NCBI GenBank assembly: GCA_003525525.1
Contig: DQED01000301.1
Location: 1 to 16,708, forward strand
Direction of reading: 5' to 3'
Length of the DNA stretch: 16,708 bases
Origin: Desulfovibrio sp.
GTDB lineage: Bacteria > Desulfobacterota > Desulfovibrionia > Desulfovibrionales > Desulfovibrionaceae
Of the stretch, positions 1-8,433 are shown piece after piece. The notes under the pieces were generated by a model. The model had not been told where the DNA came from. It searched no databases and saw only the letters and a list, made by a program, of their open reading frames with translations. The position numbers and the translations under genes were made by a program. Position 1 is the stretch's first letter. Every line of letters begins with the position of its first letter.

Positions 1-600
1 TTTTCCGCGACCACCTCACCATTCGAATATACACGGCTAGACAATATTATTGACATTGTATTTACGACTGTAACAGACGCAAGTACATCTGAAAATATAT
101 CTGCCGACGTTGAGGCTAGTGACCATAGCTTGCCAGTTAAAGAGAAGCATAACAAGCAAGATAGGACAGACGTCAATGTGATAAAATTAATTCGGTCAAA
201 AATTATCGACAAATTAGGAAAAGCAAAGTCTGTTGGTTTGATTGCGAAATCAAAAGCTCTATTTTGGACAAGTGATAAGACTGTTCGTGTGGCATGCACT
301 ATTTCGAAGCCATATACAAGGGGGAGTGACTATTGGTATGCACTTCACAAAAAGTGGCTTGATTTTTTAAAAGAAGGGTCTGAAGGGTTGTATGTTCTCG
401 GATTTGTCGATGAAAGAAAATTCGTAGCAATTCCAGTAACTGTTATGGAGCAAAATATAGATAAATATTACAAGACGGCACAAAATAACAACTTGTACTG
501 GCATATTCTAGTAGATAAAACGGCGGATGGGTATTCTTTAAATATCCCAGGAGGGGAGTTTGTAAACCTAAGCCAATTCACCTACAATTATGAACCATAA
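1..600 (+). CDS. Partial hypothetical protein, AT-rich, C-terminal 199 residues
   Basis: The frame is open from base 1 to a TAA at 598-600, so the gene begins outside the window; the TTG at 130 is only an internal codon. The visible part has a hydrophilic stretch (about residues 24-60) followed by a compact domain (about 75-195). Recognisable pieces of that domain are YWYALH at about 111-116, YVLGF and FVAIPV in the middle, and LYWHILV from about 165. A similar tryptophan/histidine pattern, YW-x-HxxxxxFL then LGC then YWHI, recurs in my memory at the C-terminus of uncharacterised restriction- or defence-associated proteins, but I cannot assign a family. Base composition is strongly AT-rich with AT-ending codons, unlike all other genes here, which suggests horizontal origin. 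It converges with the phosphonate operon. I do not recognise its function. Confidence 0.6.
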   Translation, partial: FSATTSPFEYTRLDNIIDIVFTTVTDASTSENISADVEASDHSLPVKEKHNKQDRTDVNVIKLIRSKIIDKLGKAKSVGLIAKSKALFWTSDKTVRVACTISKPYTRGSDYWYALHKKWLDFLKEGSEGLYVLGFVDERKFVAIPVTVMEQNIDKYYKTAQNNNLYWHILVDKTADGYSLNIPGGEFVNLSQFTYNYEP

Positions 601-604
601 ATCA

Positions 605-810
605 GGAACTGTTGACCTGACCTGCCGGCCTTCCTCGGACCAGTCAATTCTTGAGGGTGGCTCTTGGGCGCGAAAGAGCTTGCCGGTGATCGTGCCCGTG
701 CCGGCAGGGCACGCCTTGAGCCTGGGATGGAAGAGGGCTGGGTAATGGGACCGCCCCTTTCCCCATAACCAGGAGGGGCCCATGTACGGGCCACCTCCGT
801 CAACTGTTCC
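605..810. repeat. Near-perfect 12-bp inverted repeat bounding the intergenic region
   Basis: GGAACTGTTGAC at 605-616 and GTCAACTGTTCC at 799-810 are inverted copies with one mismatch (11 of 12). They enclose about 180 bp that separates the AT-rich gene from phnW. The right copy overlaps the last codons and stop of phnW. No flanking target-site duplication is visible and the inside holds no credible ORF. It could be a remnant or miniature mobile element, or chance. Confidence 0.3.
772..798 (-). terminator. Hairpin directly after phnW, possible transcript end
   Basis: GGAGGGGCCC at 772-781 pairs with GGGCCACCTCC at 788-798 through ten base pairs and one bulged A, around the loop ATGTAC. It starts one base after the phnW stop codon, which suits the end of the phosphonate operon. 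No T-run follows on the minus strand, so it is not a classical intrinsic terminator; it may instead protect the mRNA 3' end. Further weaker hairpins lie at 660-679 (6 bp) and 691-713 (7 bp). Confidence 0.35.
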
Positions 811-1912
811 TTAACCCGGCAATGGCGTCGAGCAGGCGTTCGATGTCCGCGGGGTAGACCTCGCCGATATTGCCTATCCGGAAGGTCTCGCGAGCCGTGA
901 CCTTGCCTGGGTAAATGACGAATCCTTTGGCCTTGAGCGCGTCGTAGAAGTCCTGAAAGCGGTAGCCGGGCTCGGCGGGGCTGAGAAAGGAAGTGATGAT
1001 GGGCGACTGGTGCTCAGGAGGCAGGAGCGTGGCAAAGCCCAGTTGTGCCATGCCCTCCACCAGCCGCTTCTGGTTCGTCGCATAGCGGGCGTGGCGCGCG
1101 GCAACACCCCCCTCGGCTTCCAGTTCCGCCAGGGCCGTGGCAAAGGCCCGCACCACGTGGGTGGGGGAAGTGAAGCGCCACTTGCCGCCTTTTTCCTCCA
1201 TGACCTTCCACTGCTCGTAAAGGTCCAGGCTCAGGGAGCGCGCCTGGCCGGCGCAGGCTTCAAGGGCCGGCCGGCGCGCCACCACAAAGCCAAATCCCGG
1301 CACGCCCTGGATGCACTTGTTGGCGCTGGAGATGAGAAAATCCGCGCCCACCTCGGCCTGGTCCATGGGGATGCCGCCAAAACTGCTCATGGCGTCCACG
1401 ATGTAGACGCGCCCGGCGGCCTTGACCACCTTGCCGAGGGCTTGCACGGGGTTGAGCATGCCGGTGGTGGTCTCGCAGTGGACCACGGCCACGTGGCTGA
1501 TCTCCGGGGAACGGTCCAAGGTGTCACGCAGGATTGCTGGATCGGGCCTTCCCGTCTCGCCCAGATCCATGACCGTATGGGGGATGCGCTGGTACCTGGC
1601 GATGGTGGCGATGCGGTTGCCGTAGGCCCCGTTGGCCATCACCAGGAGTTTGCCGTCTTGGGGCAGGGCGGTGCCGATGACGGCTTCCACACTGAAGGTG
1701 CCGCTGCCCTGCATGAGCACGCTGGTATAGCCGGGCGCGGCTGTTGCCAGGGCGGTCAGCTTTTCCCTGATAGCCCGCACGATGCCGTTGTAGTCGTCAT
1801 CCCATGTGCACCAGTCCCGGAGCATGGTGGCTTTGACGCCTTTGGAGGTGGAAAGGGGGCCGGGGGTGAGCAGGAGGTAGGGGTTGTCCGGCATCTGTGC
1901 GTGGTCGATCAT
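800..1912 (-). CDS. phnW: 2-aminoethylphosphonate--pyruvate transaminase
   Basis: This PLP enzyme moves the amino group of 2-aminoethylphosphonate to pyruvate, giving phosphonoacetaldehyde and alanine in the cytoplasm. The 370-residue product matches the usual PhnW length. Visible family marks are LLLTPGPL near the N-terminus (13-20), [11 protein letters not shown] (67-77, cofactor phosphate region), [13 protein letters not shown] (143-154), the PLP-pocket aspartate in VDAMSSFGG (172-180), and the Schiff-base lysine K199 in [15 protein letters not shown]. The frame stays open 19 codons further upstream, but the start at 1912 is preferred because an AGGAG (1920-1924) sits eight bases before it and the longer form would run into the preceding gene. 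It lies 17 bp after pbfA and is the last gene of the phosphonate operon; its product feeds PhnX. Confidence 0.95.
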   Translation of the reverse strand: MIDHAQMPDNPYLLLTPGPLSTSKGVKATMLRDWCTWDDDYNGIVRAIREKLTALATAAPGYTSVLMQGSGTFSVEAVIGTALPQDGKLLVMANGAYGNRIATIARYQRIPHTVMDLGETGRPDPAILRDTLDRSPEISHVAVVHCETTTGMLNPVQALGKVVKAAGRVYIVDAMSSFGGIPMDQAEVGADFLISSANKCIQGVPGFGFVVARRPALEACAGQARSLSLDLYEQWKVMEEKGGKWRFTSPTHVVRAFATALAELEAEGGVAARHARYATNQKRLVEGMAQLGFATLLPPEHQSPIITSFLSPAEPGYRFQDFYDALKAKGFVIYPGKVTARETFRIGNIGEVYPADIERLLDAIAGLRNS

Positions 1913-1919
1913 GGCTTTT

Positions 1920-1924
1920 CTCCT
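1920..1924 (-). promoter_or_regulatory. Ribosome binding site deciding the phnW start
   Basis: On the minus strand AGGAG lies in the 17-bp gap after the pbfA stop codon (1930-1932), seven bases before the ATG at 1912. It supports the shorter PhnW form over the in-frame ATG at 1969, which lies inside pbfA and has no comparable signal. Confidence 0.7.
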
Positions 1925-1929
1925 CGGGG

Positions 1930-3303
1930 TTAGGCGCCAGGCGAGGCCAAGGCCTCGTCGAGGATGCAAAGGGCCGTGTCCAGGTCTTCCCTGGAGATGG
2001 TCAGCGGCGGGGTGAGGGTCAGGCAGTTGCCGTGGGAGACCTTAAAGGACAGGCCGCGCTCCAGGCAGCGATACAGGACGGCCTCGGCTTCGGCCACGGC
2101 AGGAGTTTTGGCTTCGCGGTCGGTCACCAGTTCCACCGCCATGGACAGGCCAAGGCCGCGCACCTCACCCATAAGGGGCGTGCGCAGGGCCATGTCCTGA
2201 AGCCGGGCTACGGCATAAGCGCCCAGCTTCATGGCCCGTTCGGGCAGACCTTCGTCCAGGACCACGTCGATGGCGGCCAGGGCGGCGGCGCAGGCCACCG
2301 GGTTTTTTTCATGGGTGTAGTGGCCAAGGGCCAGGTGGCCGGCCACATCCAGATCCCGGCGGGCCACCACGCAGGCCAGGGGCATGATCCCGCCGCCCAG
2401 GCCTTTGCCCATGACCACCATGTCCGGGACGATGCCGAAGCGCTCAAAGGCGTGGAAGGAGCCGGCCCGGCCCAGGCACAGGGCGGTCTCGTCCATAACA
2501 AGGAGCGTGCCGCGACGGTCGCAGGCCTGGCGCACCCGCTGCCAGTAGCCCTTGGGCGGCAGGTTCACCGTGGTGCAGCGGAAGGGCTCGGCGATCACGG
2601 CGGCCACATCCTTTTCCTGGTCAAGAACGTATTCCAGGTAGGCGGCGCAGCGCAGTCCGCAGGCGTCGCAGCCGCCCGCCGCCGGGGCCAGCACGCAGCG
2701 GTACGGATCCGCCGGCGGCACATGCTCGGTGCCGGGCAGCAGCGGACCGATGCCCGCACGGAAAAGGGCTTCCCCGCCCACGGAAACGGCGTCCAGCGAG
2801 GCCCCGTGGAAGGAATCCCACATGGAGACGGTCTTGAACCGCCCCGTGGCCACCCGGGCGATTTTCATGGCCATGCCCACCGCAAGGGCGCCGCCCGGGG
2901 CGAAGAGGATCTTGCCGAGGGGCTCAGGTGAAAGCTTTACGATGCGTTCGGCCAATTGCACGGCCGGCTCGTTGGTGAAGCGGCGCGGGGAAAAGGACAG
3001 GGCGCGCATCTGGTCGGCCACGGCCTGGATCACCTCGGGCCTGGAAAAGCCCACTTGGTGGACGGAGTTGCCGTGGAAATCCAGGAAATCCCGGCCGTCG
3101 AGGTCGGTGAGCCGGCTGTCCCGGCAGGCGGCCAGGGCGTCAAGGCAGGGCGTGGACAGGCTCTGGTGCAGAAACACGGCGGCGTCGCGGGCCAGCAGGG
3201 AGCGCGTCCTTTCGCCCAGCCTGGCCGTCCACAGTCGCCGGTTGGGGGAGAGGTTCACGTCGCCTTCCGTCAGATCCGCTGCGGCGTCCTTGGGGGAGTG
3301 CAC
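1930..3303 (-). CDS. pbfA: Class III PLP enzyme, probable (R)-1-hydroxy-2-aminoethylphosphonate ammonia-lyase
   Basis: The 457-residue product has the class III aminotransferase fold: a cofactor-phosphate loop FAPGGALAV (134-142), [14 protein letters not shown] (164-177), the pyridine-nitrogen aspartate D271 in VMDET, and the PLP lysine K300 in [10 protein letters not shown]. Such enzymes encoded beside PhnW and PhnX are known as PbfA. PbfA eliminates ammonia from (R)-1-hydroxy-2-aminoethylphosphonate to give phosphonoacetaldehyde, widening the substrate range of the phosphonatase route. The assignment rests on fold plus context; an ordinary omega-aminotransferase cannot be excluded. A cysteine cluster (C203, C212, C215, C219) precedes an AYLEYVL helix. 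The GTG start at 3303 lies 15 bp after the phnX stop with only a weak AAAGG ahead of it; no ATG occurs for the next 98 codons. Confidence 0.8.
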   Translation of the reverse strand: MHSPKDAAADLTEGDVNLSPNRRLWTARLGERTRSLLARDAAVFLHQSLSTPCLDALAACRDSRLTDLDGRDFLDFHGNSVHQVGFSRPEVIQAVADQMRALSFSPRRFTNEPAVQLAERIVKLSPEPLGKILFAPGGALAVGMAMKIARVATGRFKTVSMWDSFHGASLDAVSVGGEALFRAGIGPLLPGTEHVPPADPYRCVLAPAAGGCDACGLRCAAYLEYVLDQEKDVAAVIAEPFRCTTVNLPPKGYWQRVRQACDRRGTLLVMDETALCLGRAGSFHAFERFGIVPDMVVMGKGLGGGIMPLACVVARRDLDVAGHLALGHYTHEKNPVACAAALAAIDVVLDEGLPERAMKLGAYAVARLQDMALRTPLMGEVRGLGLSMAVELVTDREAKTPAVAEAEAVLYRCLERGLSFKVSHGNCLTLTPPLTISREDLDTALCILDEALASPGA

Positions 3304-3318
3304 GATGCGGCCTTTGGG

Positions 3319-4152
3319 CTAGGGCCGCTCGCCCTGGGATAGGCGTTCGTTGATGGCCGTCAGCAGCTCCGGGACCTGGGAGATGTCTTGCGCCACATAG
3401 TGCGCCCCGGCTTCCCGCAGGCGATTTTCGATGGCCGTGAGCCGGGCGGCAAGTTCGGCCGGCGGCAGGCTTTCCGCCGCCTCCAGGGGCAGGCCCAGCT
3501 CGTTGCCGGACTTGGTCAGGGCAATGGTCCACATGCCGGCGTTTTGGCCTTCCTGCACGTCGCTTACGGTGTCGCCCACCTTGACCATGGCTTCCATGGG
3601 ATACACGCCCAGGGCAATGGCGTTGCGGTAGCACATCCAGGGGTAGGGTCGGCCGGCCGGCACATCGGTGGAGCAGTATACGGCGTCGGGCCGGTAGCCC
3701 TGCCTGGCCGCCTCGGGGCGCAGCACCTCCATCATGGAGCCGGTGTAGCCAGTGGTGGAGCCGATTGTCAGGCCCATGTCCCTGAAGGCGGCCACGGCCC
3801 CCAGCAGGCCGGGGATCAGCTCGCAGTGGTTCTTGATGCTCCCGACCATCAGGGGTTCGGTCTCCAGGTACATGGCGTCCACATCGGCTTCGTCCGGGGC
3901 CTGGCCGTGCACGGCGGCCCACCGTTGCGCCAAGTCGGGCATGGCGCACATGGCCCGGATGTGGTCCTTTTTCATGAGCCCCATGGGCGTGCGGGCTTCC
4001 TCGATGGTGGGTGTCACGCCCCGCCGTCTGAACACATCCAGGAACACGGCCACCGGGCCGATGCAGCCGTAATCCACGGCAGTGCCGGCCCAATCGAGCA
4101 CCAGGGCCTTCACGGGGCCTTTGTAGGCGGTCTTGCGGACGTAGGGAGCCAT
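3319..4152 (-). CDS. phnX: Phosphonoacetaldehyde hydrolase (phosphonatase)
   Basis: A cytoplasmic HAD-superfamily enzyme that splits the C-P bond of phosphonoacetaldehyde, giving acetaldehyde and phosphate. The 277-residue product carries the nucleophile D20 in VLDWAGTAVD, the Schiff-base lysine K61 in MGLMKKDHI (equivalent to Lys53 of the Bacillus cereus enzyme, same spacing from the nucleophile), GSTTGYT (131-137) with the motif II serine/threonine, GRPYPWM (167-173), and the acidic motif GDTVSD (193-198). All catalytic groups are present, so the enzyme should be active. A GGAGG (4160-4164) lies seven bases before the ATG. It follows the permease gene by 33 bp and precedes pbfA by 15 bp. 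PhnW and PbfA both make its substrate. Confidence 0.95.
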   Translation of the reverse strand: MAPYVRKTAYKGPVKALVLDWAGTAVDYGCIGPVAVFLDVFRRRGVTPTIEEARTPMGLMKKDHIRAMCAMPDLAQRWAAVHGQAPDEADVDAMYLETEPLMVGSIKNHCELIPGLLGAVAAFRDMGLTIGSTTGYTGSMMEVLRPEAARQGYRPDAVYCSTDVPAGRPYPWMCYRNAIALGVYPMEAMVKVGDTVSDVQEGQNAGMWTIALTKSGNELGLPLEAAESLPPAELAARLTAIENRLREAGAHYVAQDISQVPELLTAINERLSQGERP

Positions 4153-4185
4153 GGCGAAACCTCCAGGGAAGCGGTCAGTTCGCTG

Positions 4186-5964
4186 TTAGGATGCTCTTTT
4201 TGACCAGGATTGGCTGCGGTGCGACAGGCGGGCGGACACAAAGCCGAAGACATTGCGCGCCACGATGTTCACCAGCACGATGAGCACGGACATGGCCGCT
4301 GCCGGAGCGATGTCCCCGGCGTCGTCCATGTTGGCGACAGCCACCGAGGCCAGGGGGATGTCTGCCGAGTAGAGGAAGATGACAGCGGACACGGTGGCCA
4401 TGGAGTTGACGAAATAGAACTGGCCGATCTCCACGATGGCCGGCAGGCAGACCGGGGCCGTGACCCGGAAAAAGGTCTTGTAGAAGGGCACGCCCATGGA
4501 TTCGGACACGGCCTCGAATTCCTTGTCCAACTGCTTCAGCGCGGTGGTGGCCGTCAGGAAGCAGACGGAATAGAAATGGACCATGTTGCACAGCACCAGG
4601 ATGGCCATGGTGCCGTAGATCCGGTTGAACGGATTGGGGATGGCGAAGCCGGCCAGTTGCCAGGTCGGGGCGTTGAAAAAGAAGATGTAGGCCAGGCCGA
4701 TCACCAGTCCCGGCAGGGCCAGGGGGGCCATGGAGAGGAAGTAGGCGGTCTGGCGCAGGGACCGCATGCCCCGGCTCTTTTCGATCAGGTAGGCCGAGAA
4801 AAAGGTTACGGTCGTTCCCGCCACGGCGGAATACAGGGACATGCGGATGCTGTTGGACAGGGCGTCGTAGCCGCCGCCGCCCATGTTCTCGAAACGGAAA
4901 TGGAGAAGCGACAAGGACAGGTCGTAGGGCCAGACCTTGACCAGCGAGGCGAACAGGGCCGTGCCCAAAAAGACGAGCAGGCCAAGGGATATGAGGCTGC
5001 AAAAGCAGAAGTGAAACAATCTGGTCCAGGGGGCGGCGCAGGGGGCCAGGGGGACGGACTTGGCCACGATGAGCGCCGCCTGCCTGCGTTGGACCAGCCT
5101 GTCCAGCAGGAAAGCCAGCACGGTGGGGAGCAGCAGCACCACGCTGACCGTGGCTCCCATGGCGAAGTTTTGCTGCCCGATCACCTGCTTGTAAATATCC
5201 GTGGCCAACACGTTGAACTGCCCGCCCACCACCTTGGGCGCGCCGAAGTCCGTGAAGCACAGGATGAGGCTGACGCACACGGCCGAGAGCAGGCCGTACT
5301 TCACGCCGGGCAGGGTGACGGTGAAAAAGGTGCGGATCCTTGAGGCCCCCAGGGCCTGCGCGGCTTCGTAGAGCCTGGCGTCGGTGGCCCGCAGGGCGAT
5401 GGACAGGATGAGCATGGCCTGGGGAAAAGTGAAGATGATTTCGGAGAGGATGATGCCCACCTTGCCGTACAGGCCGATATCCACGGAGGGGTCGAATCCG
5501 AGGACGCGGCTGAAAAAACCGAAGAAACCCGTGGTCACGAGGCCCTTGCGTCCGAAGAGGTAAACCAGGGTGATGCCGTAGAGCAGGGTGGGGGCGAACA
5601 GCGGGGCCATGGCCAGGCCGCGGAAAAAGCCCTTGAGTGGAATGTCCGTGCGGGTCAGGGCGTAGGCAAAGACAAAGGCCAGGGGCACGGAGACCAGGGT
5701 GGTCGCCGCCGACACATACAGGCTGTTCCACAAGGACGTGGAGAGGGCTGGATTGGTGAAGTAGGTTTTGAAATTGGCCAGTCCCACCCAGACGCCGTGG
5801 TCGTTGCGCAGACTGATCCCGGCGATCTGGGCCATGGGCAGCACCACGGCGCAGACTAGCCAGAGTACGGCAAGGAGCAGCAGGGCCGCACGCAGCCTGC
5901 GTTCAGAAAACAGCGACTCGCTTACGGCTGTGCGCAGCGGGGCGGTGTCGGCTCGCGTCGGCAT
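4186..5964 (-). CDS. Fused double permease of an aminoethylphosphonate-type ABC importer
   Basis: This inner-membrane protein (592 residues) contains two binding-protein-dependent permease domains in one chain, each with about six hydrophobic helices. The first helix spans about residues 26-50. Each half carries a cytoplasmic EAA loop that docks on the ATPase: EAAQALGASRIRTF (200-213) and the more divergent FEAVSESMGVPFYKTF (483-498). The linker is at about 290-315. The architecture is that of iron-type (FbpB-like) permeases and of the putative aminoethylphosphonate importers called PhnU2 in protein-family catalogues; here the operon supports the phosphonate role. The start at 5964 is chosen because AAGGA overlaps the stop codon of the ATPase gene ten bases upstream; a start at 6042 would lie inside that gene. 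Substrate specificity is inferred, not seen. Confidence 0.85.
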   Translation of the reverse strand: MPTRADTAPLRTAVSESLFSERRLRAALLLLAVLWLVCAVVLPMAQIAGISLRNDHGVWVGLANFKTYFTNPALSTSLWNSLYVSAATTLVSVPLAFVFAYALTRTDIPLKGFFRGLAMAPLFAPTLLYGITLVYLFGRKGLVTTGFFGFFSRVLGFDPSVDIGLYGKVGIILSEIIFTFPQAMLILSIALRATDARLYEAAQALGASRIRTFFTVTLPGVKYGLLSAVCVSLILCFTDFGAPKVVGGQFNVLATDIYKQVIGQQNFAMGATVSVVLLLPTVLAFLLDRLVQRRQAALIVAKSVPLAPCAAPWTRLFHFCFCSLISLGLLVFLGTALFASLVKVWPYDLSLSLLHFRFENMGGGGYDALSNSIRMSLYSAVAGTTVTFFSAYLIEKSRGMRSLRQTAYFLSMAPLALPGLVIGLAYIFFFNAPTWQLAGFAIPNPFNRIYGTMAILVLCNMVHFYSVCFLTATTALKQLDKEFEAVSESMGVPFYKTFFRVTAPVCLPAIVEIGQFYFVNSMATVSAVIFLYSADIPLASVAVANMDDAGDIAPAAAMSVLIVLVNIVARNVFGFVSARLSHRSQSWSKRAS

Positions 5965-5971
5965 GTCGCCG

Positions 5972-5976
5972 TCCTT
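5972..5976 (-). promoter_or_regulatory. Ribosome binding site overlapping the ATPase stop codon
   Basis: Minus-strand AAGGA shares bases with the TAA of the ATPase gene (5975-5977) and lies seven bases before the permease ATG at 5964. It fixes the permease start and suggests translational coupling of the two subunits. Confidence 0.6.
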
Positions 5977-7084
5977 ACGCGGCCACGTAGGCGCTGACGC
6001 GCTCGGCCGGAAGTTCCAGTTGGACCATGGCCTCAGGCGCAAGGCGCAACTCCCGGGCTGTGGCCGCAGGCAGGTCCGCCTCGATCGGTATCCTGGGGCC
6101 GGCCTGGGTGAGCACCAGGGAAACCCGGGTGCTTGGACCCCTGAATTCGAGATGCCCCACCTTGGCCTGAAGACGGTTGTCGCGTAAGGTTTCGGATTTC
6201 TTGAAGGCCACGTCTTCAGGCCGGATGCCCAGAGTGGCTTGTTGGCCTATGGCCAGGGGCTGGGGCTCACGAGCGGCCTGAAACCGGCTCCCGCCCAGTT
6301 CGAAAAGGCCTTGGTCCAGTTTGCGCGCCCCGGTGAGGAAGTTCATGGCTCCAATAAACGAGGCCACGAACGGCGTGGCCGGGGCGTCGTAAATATCGCG
6401 CGGAGAGCCCTGCTGCACCACCGTGCCCTGGTCCATCACCAGGATGCGGTCGGCCATGGTCAGGGCTTCCTCCTGGTCGTGGGTCACCATCATGGTCGTT
6501 ACGCCCAGGCGTTGCTGGAGGGCCTTGATCTCGAGGCGCAGATGGCTGCGGACCTGGGCGTCCAGGGCGGAAAGGGGTTCGTCGAGCAGCAGGATGTCGG
6601 GAGACAGGGCCATGGCCCGGGCCAGGGCTACGCGCTGTTGCTGGCCGCCGGAAAGTTGGGCCGGGTACTTGGTCTGCATGCCCTGCAAGCCCACCAGGGT
6701 CATGAGTTCATGGACCCGGCGGGCGATGGCTTTCTGGGCTCCGATACTGTTTTTAAGCCCGTAGGCCACGTTCTGGGCCGCGGTCAGGTTGGGGAACAGG
6801 GCGTAGGACTGGAACACGATGCCGACATTTCGCCGGGCTGTGGACAGGGCGGATACGTCGCGTCCGGCAATCAGCACACGGCCTTGGTCCTGGCGCTCCA
6901 GGCCCGAGACCACGCGCAGGATGGTGGTCTTGCCGCAGCCGCTGGGGCCAAGCACGCTGACGAACTCTCCCTTGTTGACCGTGAAGCTCACGCCCCCGAG
7001 GGCGGTGAAATGTCCGTAGCGTTTGACCAGATCGCTGGCGGCAAGATAGCCGTGGTCCGGCGAAGCGCTTGTGGCGTGCGTCAT
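5975..7084 (-). CDS. ABC importer ATP-binding protein, probable aminoethylphosphonate transport
   Basis: The 369-residue protein powers the importer on the inner face of the membrane. The nucleotide-binding domain (about 1-240) has Walker A GPSGCGKT (46-53), Q-loop FQSYALFP (91-98), signature LSGGQQQR (144-151), Walker B ILLLDEP (164-170) and the switch histidine in VTHDQEEA (200-207). A C-terminal TOBE-like regulatory domain follows (about 285-369), as in spermidine/iron/phosphonate-type importers (PhnT2-like). The start at 7084 has GGAG (7091-7094) six bases upstream; the frame stays open to 7228, but that part would overlap the binding-protein gene and a hairpin. It lies 65 bp after the binding-protein gene and 10 bp before the permease. 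Substrate is inferred from the operon. Confidence 0.9.
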   Translation of the reverse strand: MTHATSASPDHGYLAASDLVKRYGHFTALGGVSFTVNKGEFVSVLGPSGCGKTTILRVVSGLERQDQGRVLIAGRDVSALSTARRNVGIVFQSYALFPNLTAAQNVAYGLKNSIGAQKAIARRVHELMTLVGLQGMQTKYPAQLSGGQQQRVALARAMALSPDILLLDEPLSALDAQVRSHLRLEIKALQQRLGVTTMMVTHDQEEALTMADRILVMDQGTVVQQGSPRDIYDAPATPFVASFIGAMNFLTGARKLDQGLFELGGSRFQAAREPQPLAIGQQATLGIRPEDVAFKKSETLRDNRLQAKVGHLEFRGPSTRVSLVLTQAGPRIPIEADLPAATARELRLAPEAMVQLELPAERVSAYVAA

Positions 7085-7108
7085 GGCATGCTCCGGCAAC
7101 CGGATCGT

Positions 7109-7136
7109 GGCCGGGATCTCCCAGGAGATCCCGGCC
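7109..7136 (-). promoter_or_regulatory. Perfect 13-bp hairpin between binding-protein and ATPase genes
   Basis: GGCCGGGATCTCC (7109-7121) and its exact complement GGAGATCCCGGCC (7124-7136) are separated by two bases, so the RNA would form about 12 pairs around a four-base loop. It starts 13 bases after the binding-protein stop codon and no T-run follows on the minus strand. Such intergenic hairpins after binding-protein genes commonly stabilise the upstream mRNA or attenuate readthrough, raising binding-protein levels relative to membrane subunits. The structure is seen; the role is inferred. Confidence 0.6.
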
Positions 7137-7149
7137 GTGAAGGCAGCGT

Positions 7150-8160
7150 TTATTTCTTGGGTTCGCTTTTGCCGTCGTAGCGCTTGGTCCACTCGGCCAG
7201 GATGTGGTCGCGGTTTTTGGCCGCCCACTCGAAGTCATTTTTGATCATCTGCTTGGACGGATCGGCGGGGAATCCGGCGGGCACGGGTTCGCCGGTGGGG
7301 TAGCCGGTGAGGGCGAAGCTCTGGGCGTATTCCTTCATGGCGTCGAGGGACAAGGCCCAGTCCAAAAAGACCTTGGCTTCGGGCTTGATTTCGGCCTTTT
7401 TCACCAGGGCGTTGGCTTCCAGATCCCAGCCGGAGCCTTCCTTGGGGAAGACCGTTTCGATGGGTTCGCCCTTTTTTTTCTGCTGCAGGCCGCGGTAGCC
7501 GAAGGAAATGCCGATGACGGCTTCGCCTGTGCCGGCCAGCTTGCAGGGCTTGGAGCCGGAGTGGGTGTAGGAGGAGATGTTTTCGTGCAGCTTGTCCAGG
7601 TAGGCCCAGCCCTTTTCCTCGCCCAGGAGCTGCAAGATGGCGGAAACGGTCAAAAAGCCGGTGCCGGAGGAAGCCGGGTTGGGCATGGTGACCATGCCTT
7701 TGTACTCGGGCTTGGTCAGATCGGCGTAGGAAGCCGGCAGGGGGAGCTTTTTGTTGCCCAGTTCCACGGTATTCACGCAAAAGCCGGTCATCCAGGCGTC
7801 GATGCCGAACCACGCCGGGTCGGCGGCGGCGTCCTTGAAAGAGGGCAGCACCTTGGCGCCGTCTTTGGGGGTGTAGGGTTCGAGCATGCCGGCCTGTTCG
7901 ATCTGCATGAGGCTCACGGCAGACAGGCCCCACACCACGTCGGCCTGGGGGTTGGTCTTTTCGGCCAGAAGCTTGGCGGTGACGATGCCGGTGGAGTCGC
8001 GCACGAATTTGACCGTGATGTCGGGGTGTTTTTCCTTGAAGCTCTTGATGTAGCGGGGGATCTGGTCGTCTTCCAGGGCCGTGTAAACCAGAACTTCACC
8101 AGCCAGGGCGTGGGCGGAGCACAGGGCCACGAGGCAAAGGGCCATAAGGATGCGTTTCAT
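7150..8160 (-). CDS. Periplasmic substrate-binding protein, probable aminoethylphosphonate
   Basis: The 336-residue product begins with a clear Sec signal peptide (KR, hydrophobic core, cleavage likely after AHALA at residue 20), leaving a mature protein starting [10 protein letters not shown]. The sequence [21 protein letters not shown] and the following [13 protein letters not shown] region are typical of class II iron/aminoethylphosphonate-type binding proteins (PhnS2-like). No lipobox is present where it would be needed, so it is a soluble periplasmic protein. AGGAGG (8171-8176) lies ten bases before the ATG. It is the first gene of the phosphonate operon, 400 bp downstream of the previous gene. 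The ligand is inferred from the catabolic genes that follow; relatives bind ferric iron, so that alternative remains. Confidence 0.88.
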   Translation of the reverse strand: MKRILMALCLVALCSAHALAGEVLVYTALEDDQIPRYIKSFKEKHPDITVKFVRDSTGIVTAKLLAEKTNPQADVVWGLSAVSLMQIEQAGMLEPYTPKDGAKVLPSFKDAAADPAWFGIDAWMTGFCVNTVELGNKKLPLPASYADLTKPEYKGMVTMPNPASSGTGFLTVSAILQLLGEEKGWAYLDKLHENISSYTHSGSKPCKLAGTGEAVIGISFGYRGLQQKKKGEPIETVFPKEGSGWDLEANALVKKAEIKPEAKVFLDWALSLDAMKEYAQSFALTGYPTGEPVPAGFPADPSKQMIKNDFEWAAKNRDHILAEWTKRYDGKSEPKK

Positions 8161-8335
8161 GACGTCGTTTCCTCCTGGGGGTTCGGCGAGTTTCGTTGTT
8201 GGGGGAATGGGGCGAGGTAGCGATGGCCGTGGCGTTTTGCCCGGTTCCCAGAGCCACGACGCAAAGTGAGTCCGAACTGGAACATGCGCGGATGACGGTT
8301 TCGTCGCGGATGCGTGACGACGTAGTCCCGTTCCT

Positions 8336-8397
8336 GCGGCTCATGAGCAGGCGCGCTTTGGCTCACGCCCGCCTCATGCCGCAAGGGAGCATGGCGG
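8336..8397 (-). promoter_or_regulatory. Alternative hairpins in the leader of the phosphonate operon
   Basis: The segment at 8370-8383 (CGCCTCATGCCGCA) can pair with 8336-8354 (arms TGCGGC, ATGAG, GGCG, with two small bulges). Its part 8369-8379 can instead pair with 8389-8397 (GCATGGCGG, one two-base bulge). The two pairings exclude each other, the layout of an attenuator or switch. They lie about 175-235 bases upstream of the binding-protein start. Function is speculative. Confidence 0.25.
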
Positions 8398-8433
8398 AGG
8401 GACTTCCGTGATGGATGATGTGCGCAGAGAAGA

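Noticed and set aside
691..713. 7-bp hairpin in the 601-799 spacer as a terminator for the left gene
   Set aside because: No T-run follows on either strand, it is about 90 bases after the stop codon, and an alternative pairing (681-686 with 701-706) competes.
1010..1933. Long plus-strand ORF (307 codons) opposite phnW
   Set aside because: It is a shadow of phnW: low-complexity Gly/His/Ala-rich translation with no family marks, while the minus frame carries all PhnW motifs. The same applies to plus-strand ORFs at 1897-2931, 3388-4203, 4210-5343, 6239-7180, 7204-8220, 10446-11339, 12277-13506 and 13519-14793.
4175..5731. 518-codon minus-strand ORF in another frame of the permease gene
   Set aside because: The translation is rich in Arg, His, Pro and Gly, as expected from an out-of-frame reading of GC-rich DNA. 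The overlapping frame encodes a proper membrane protein with EAA loops.
8196..8411. Small ORFs in the 400-bp gap before the phosphonate operon (both strands)
   Set aside because: No ribosome binding sites and no recognisable protein character; they overlap each other and the hairpin region.
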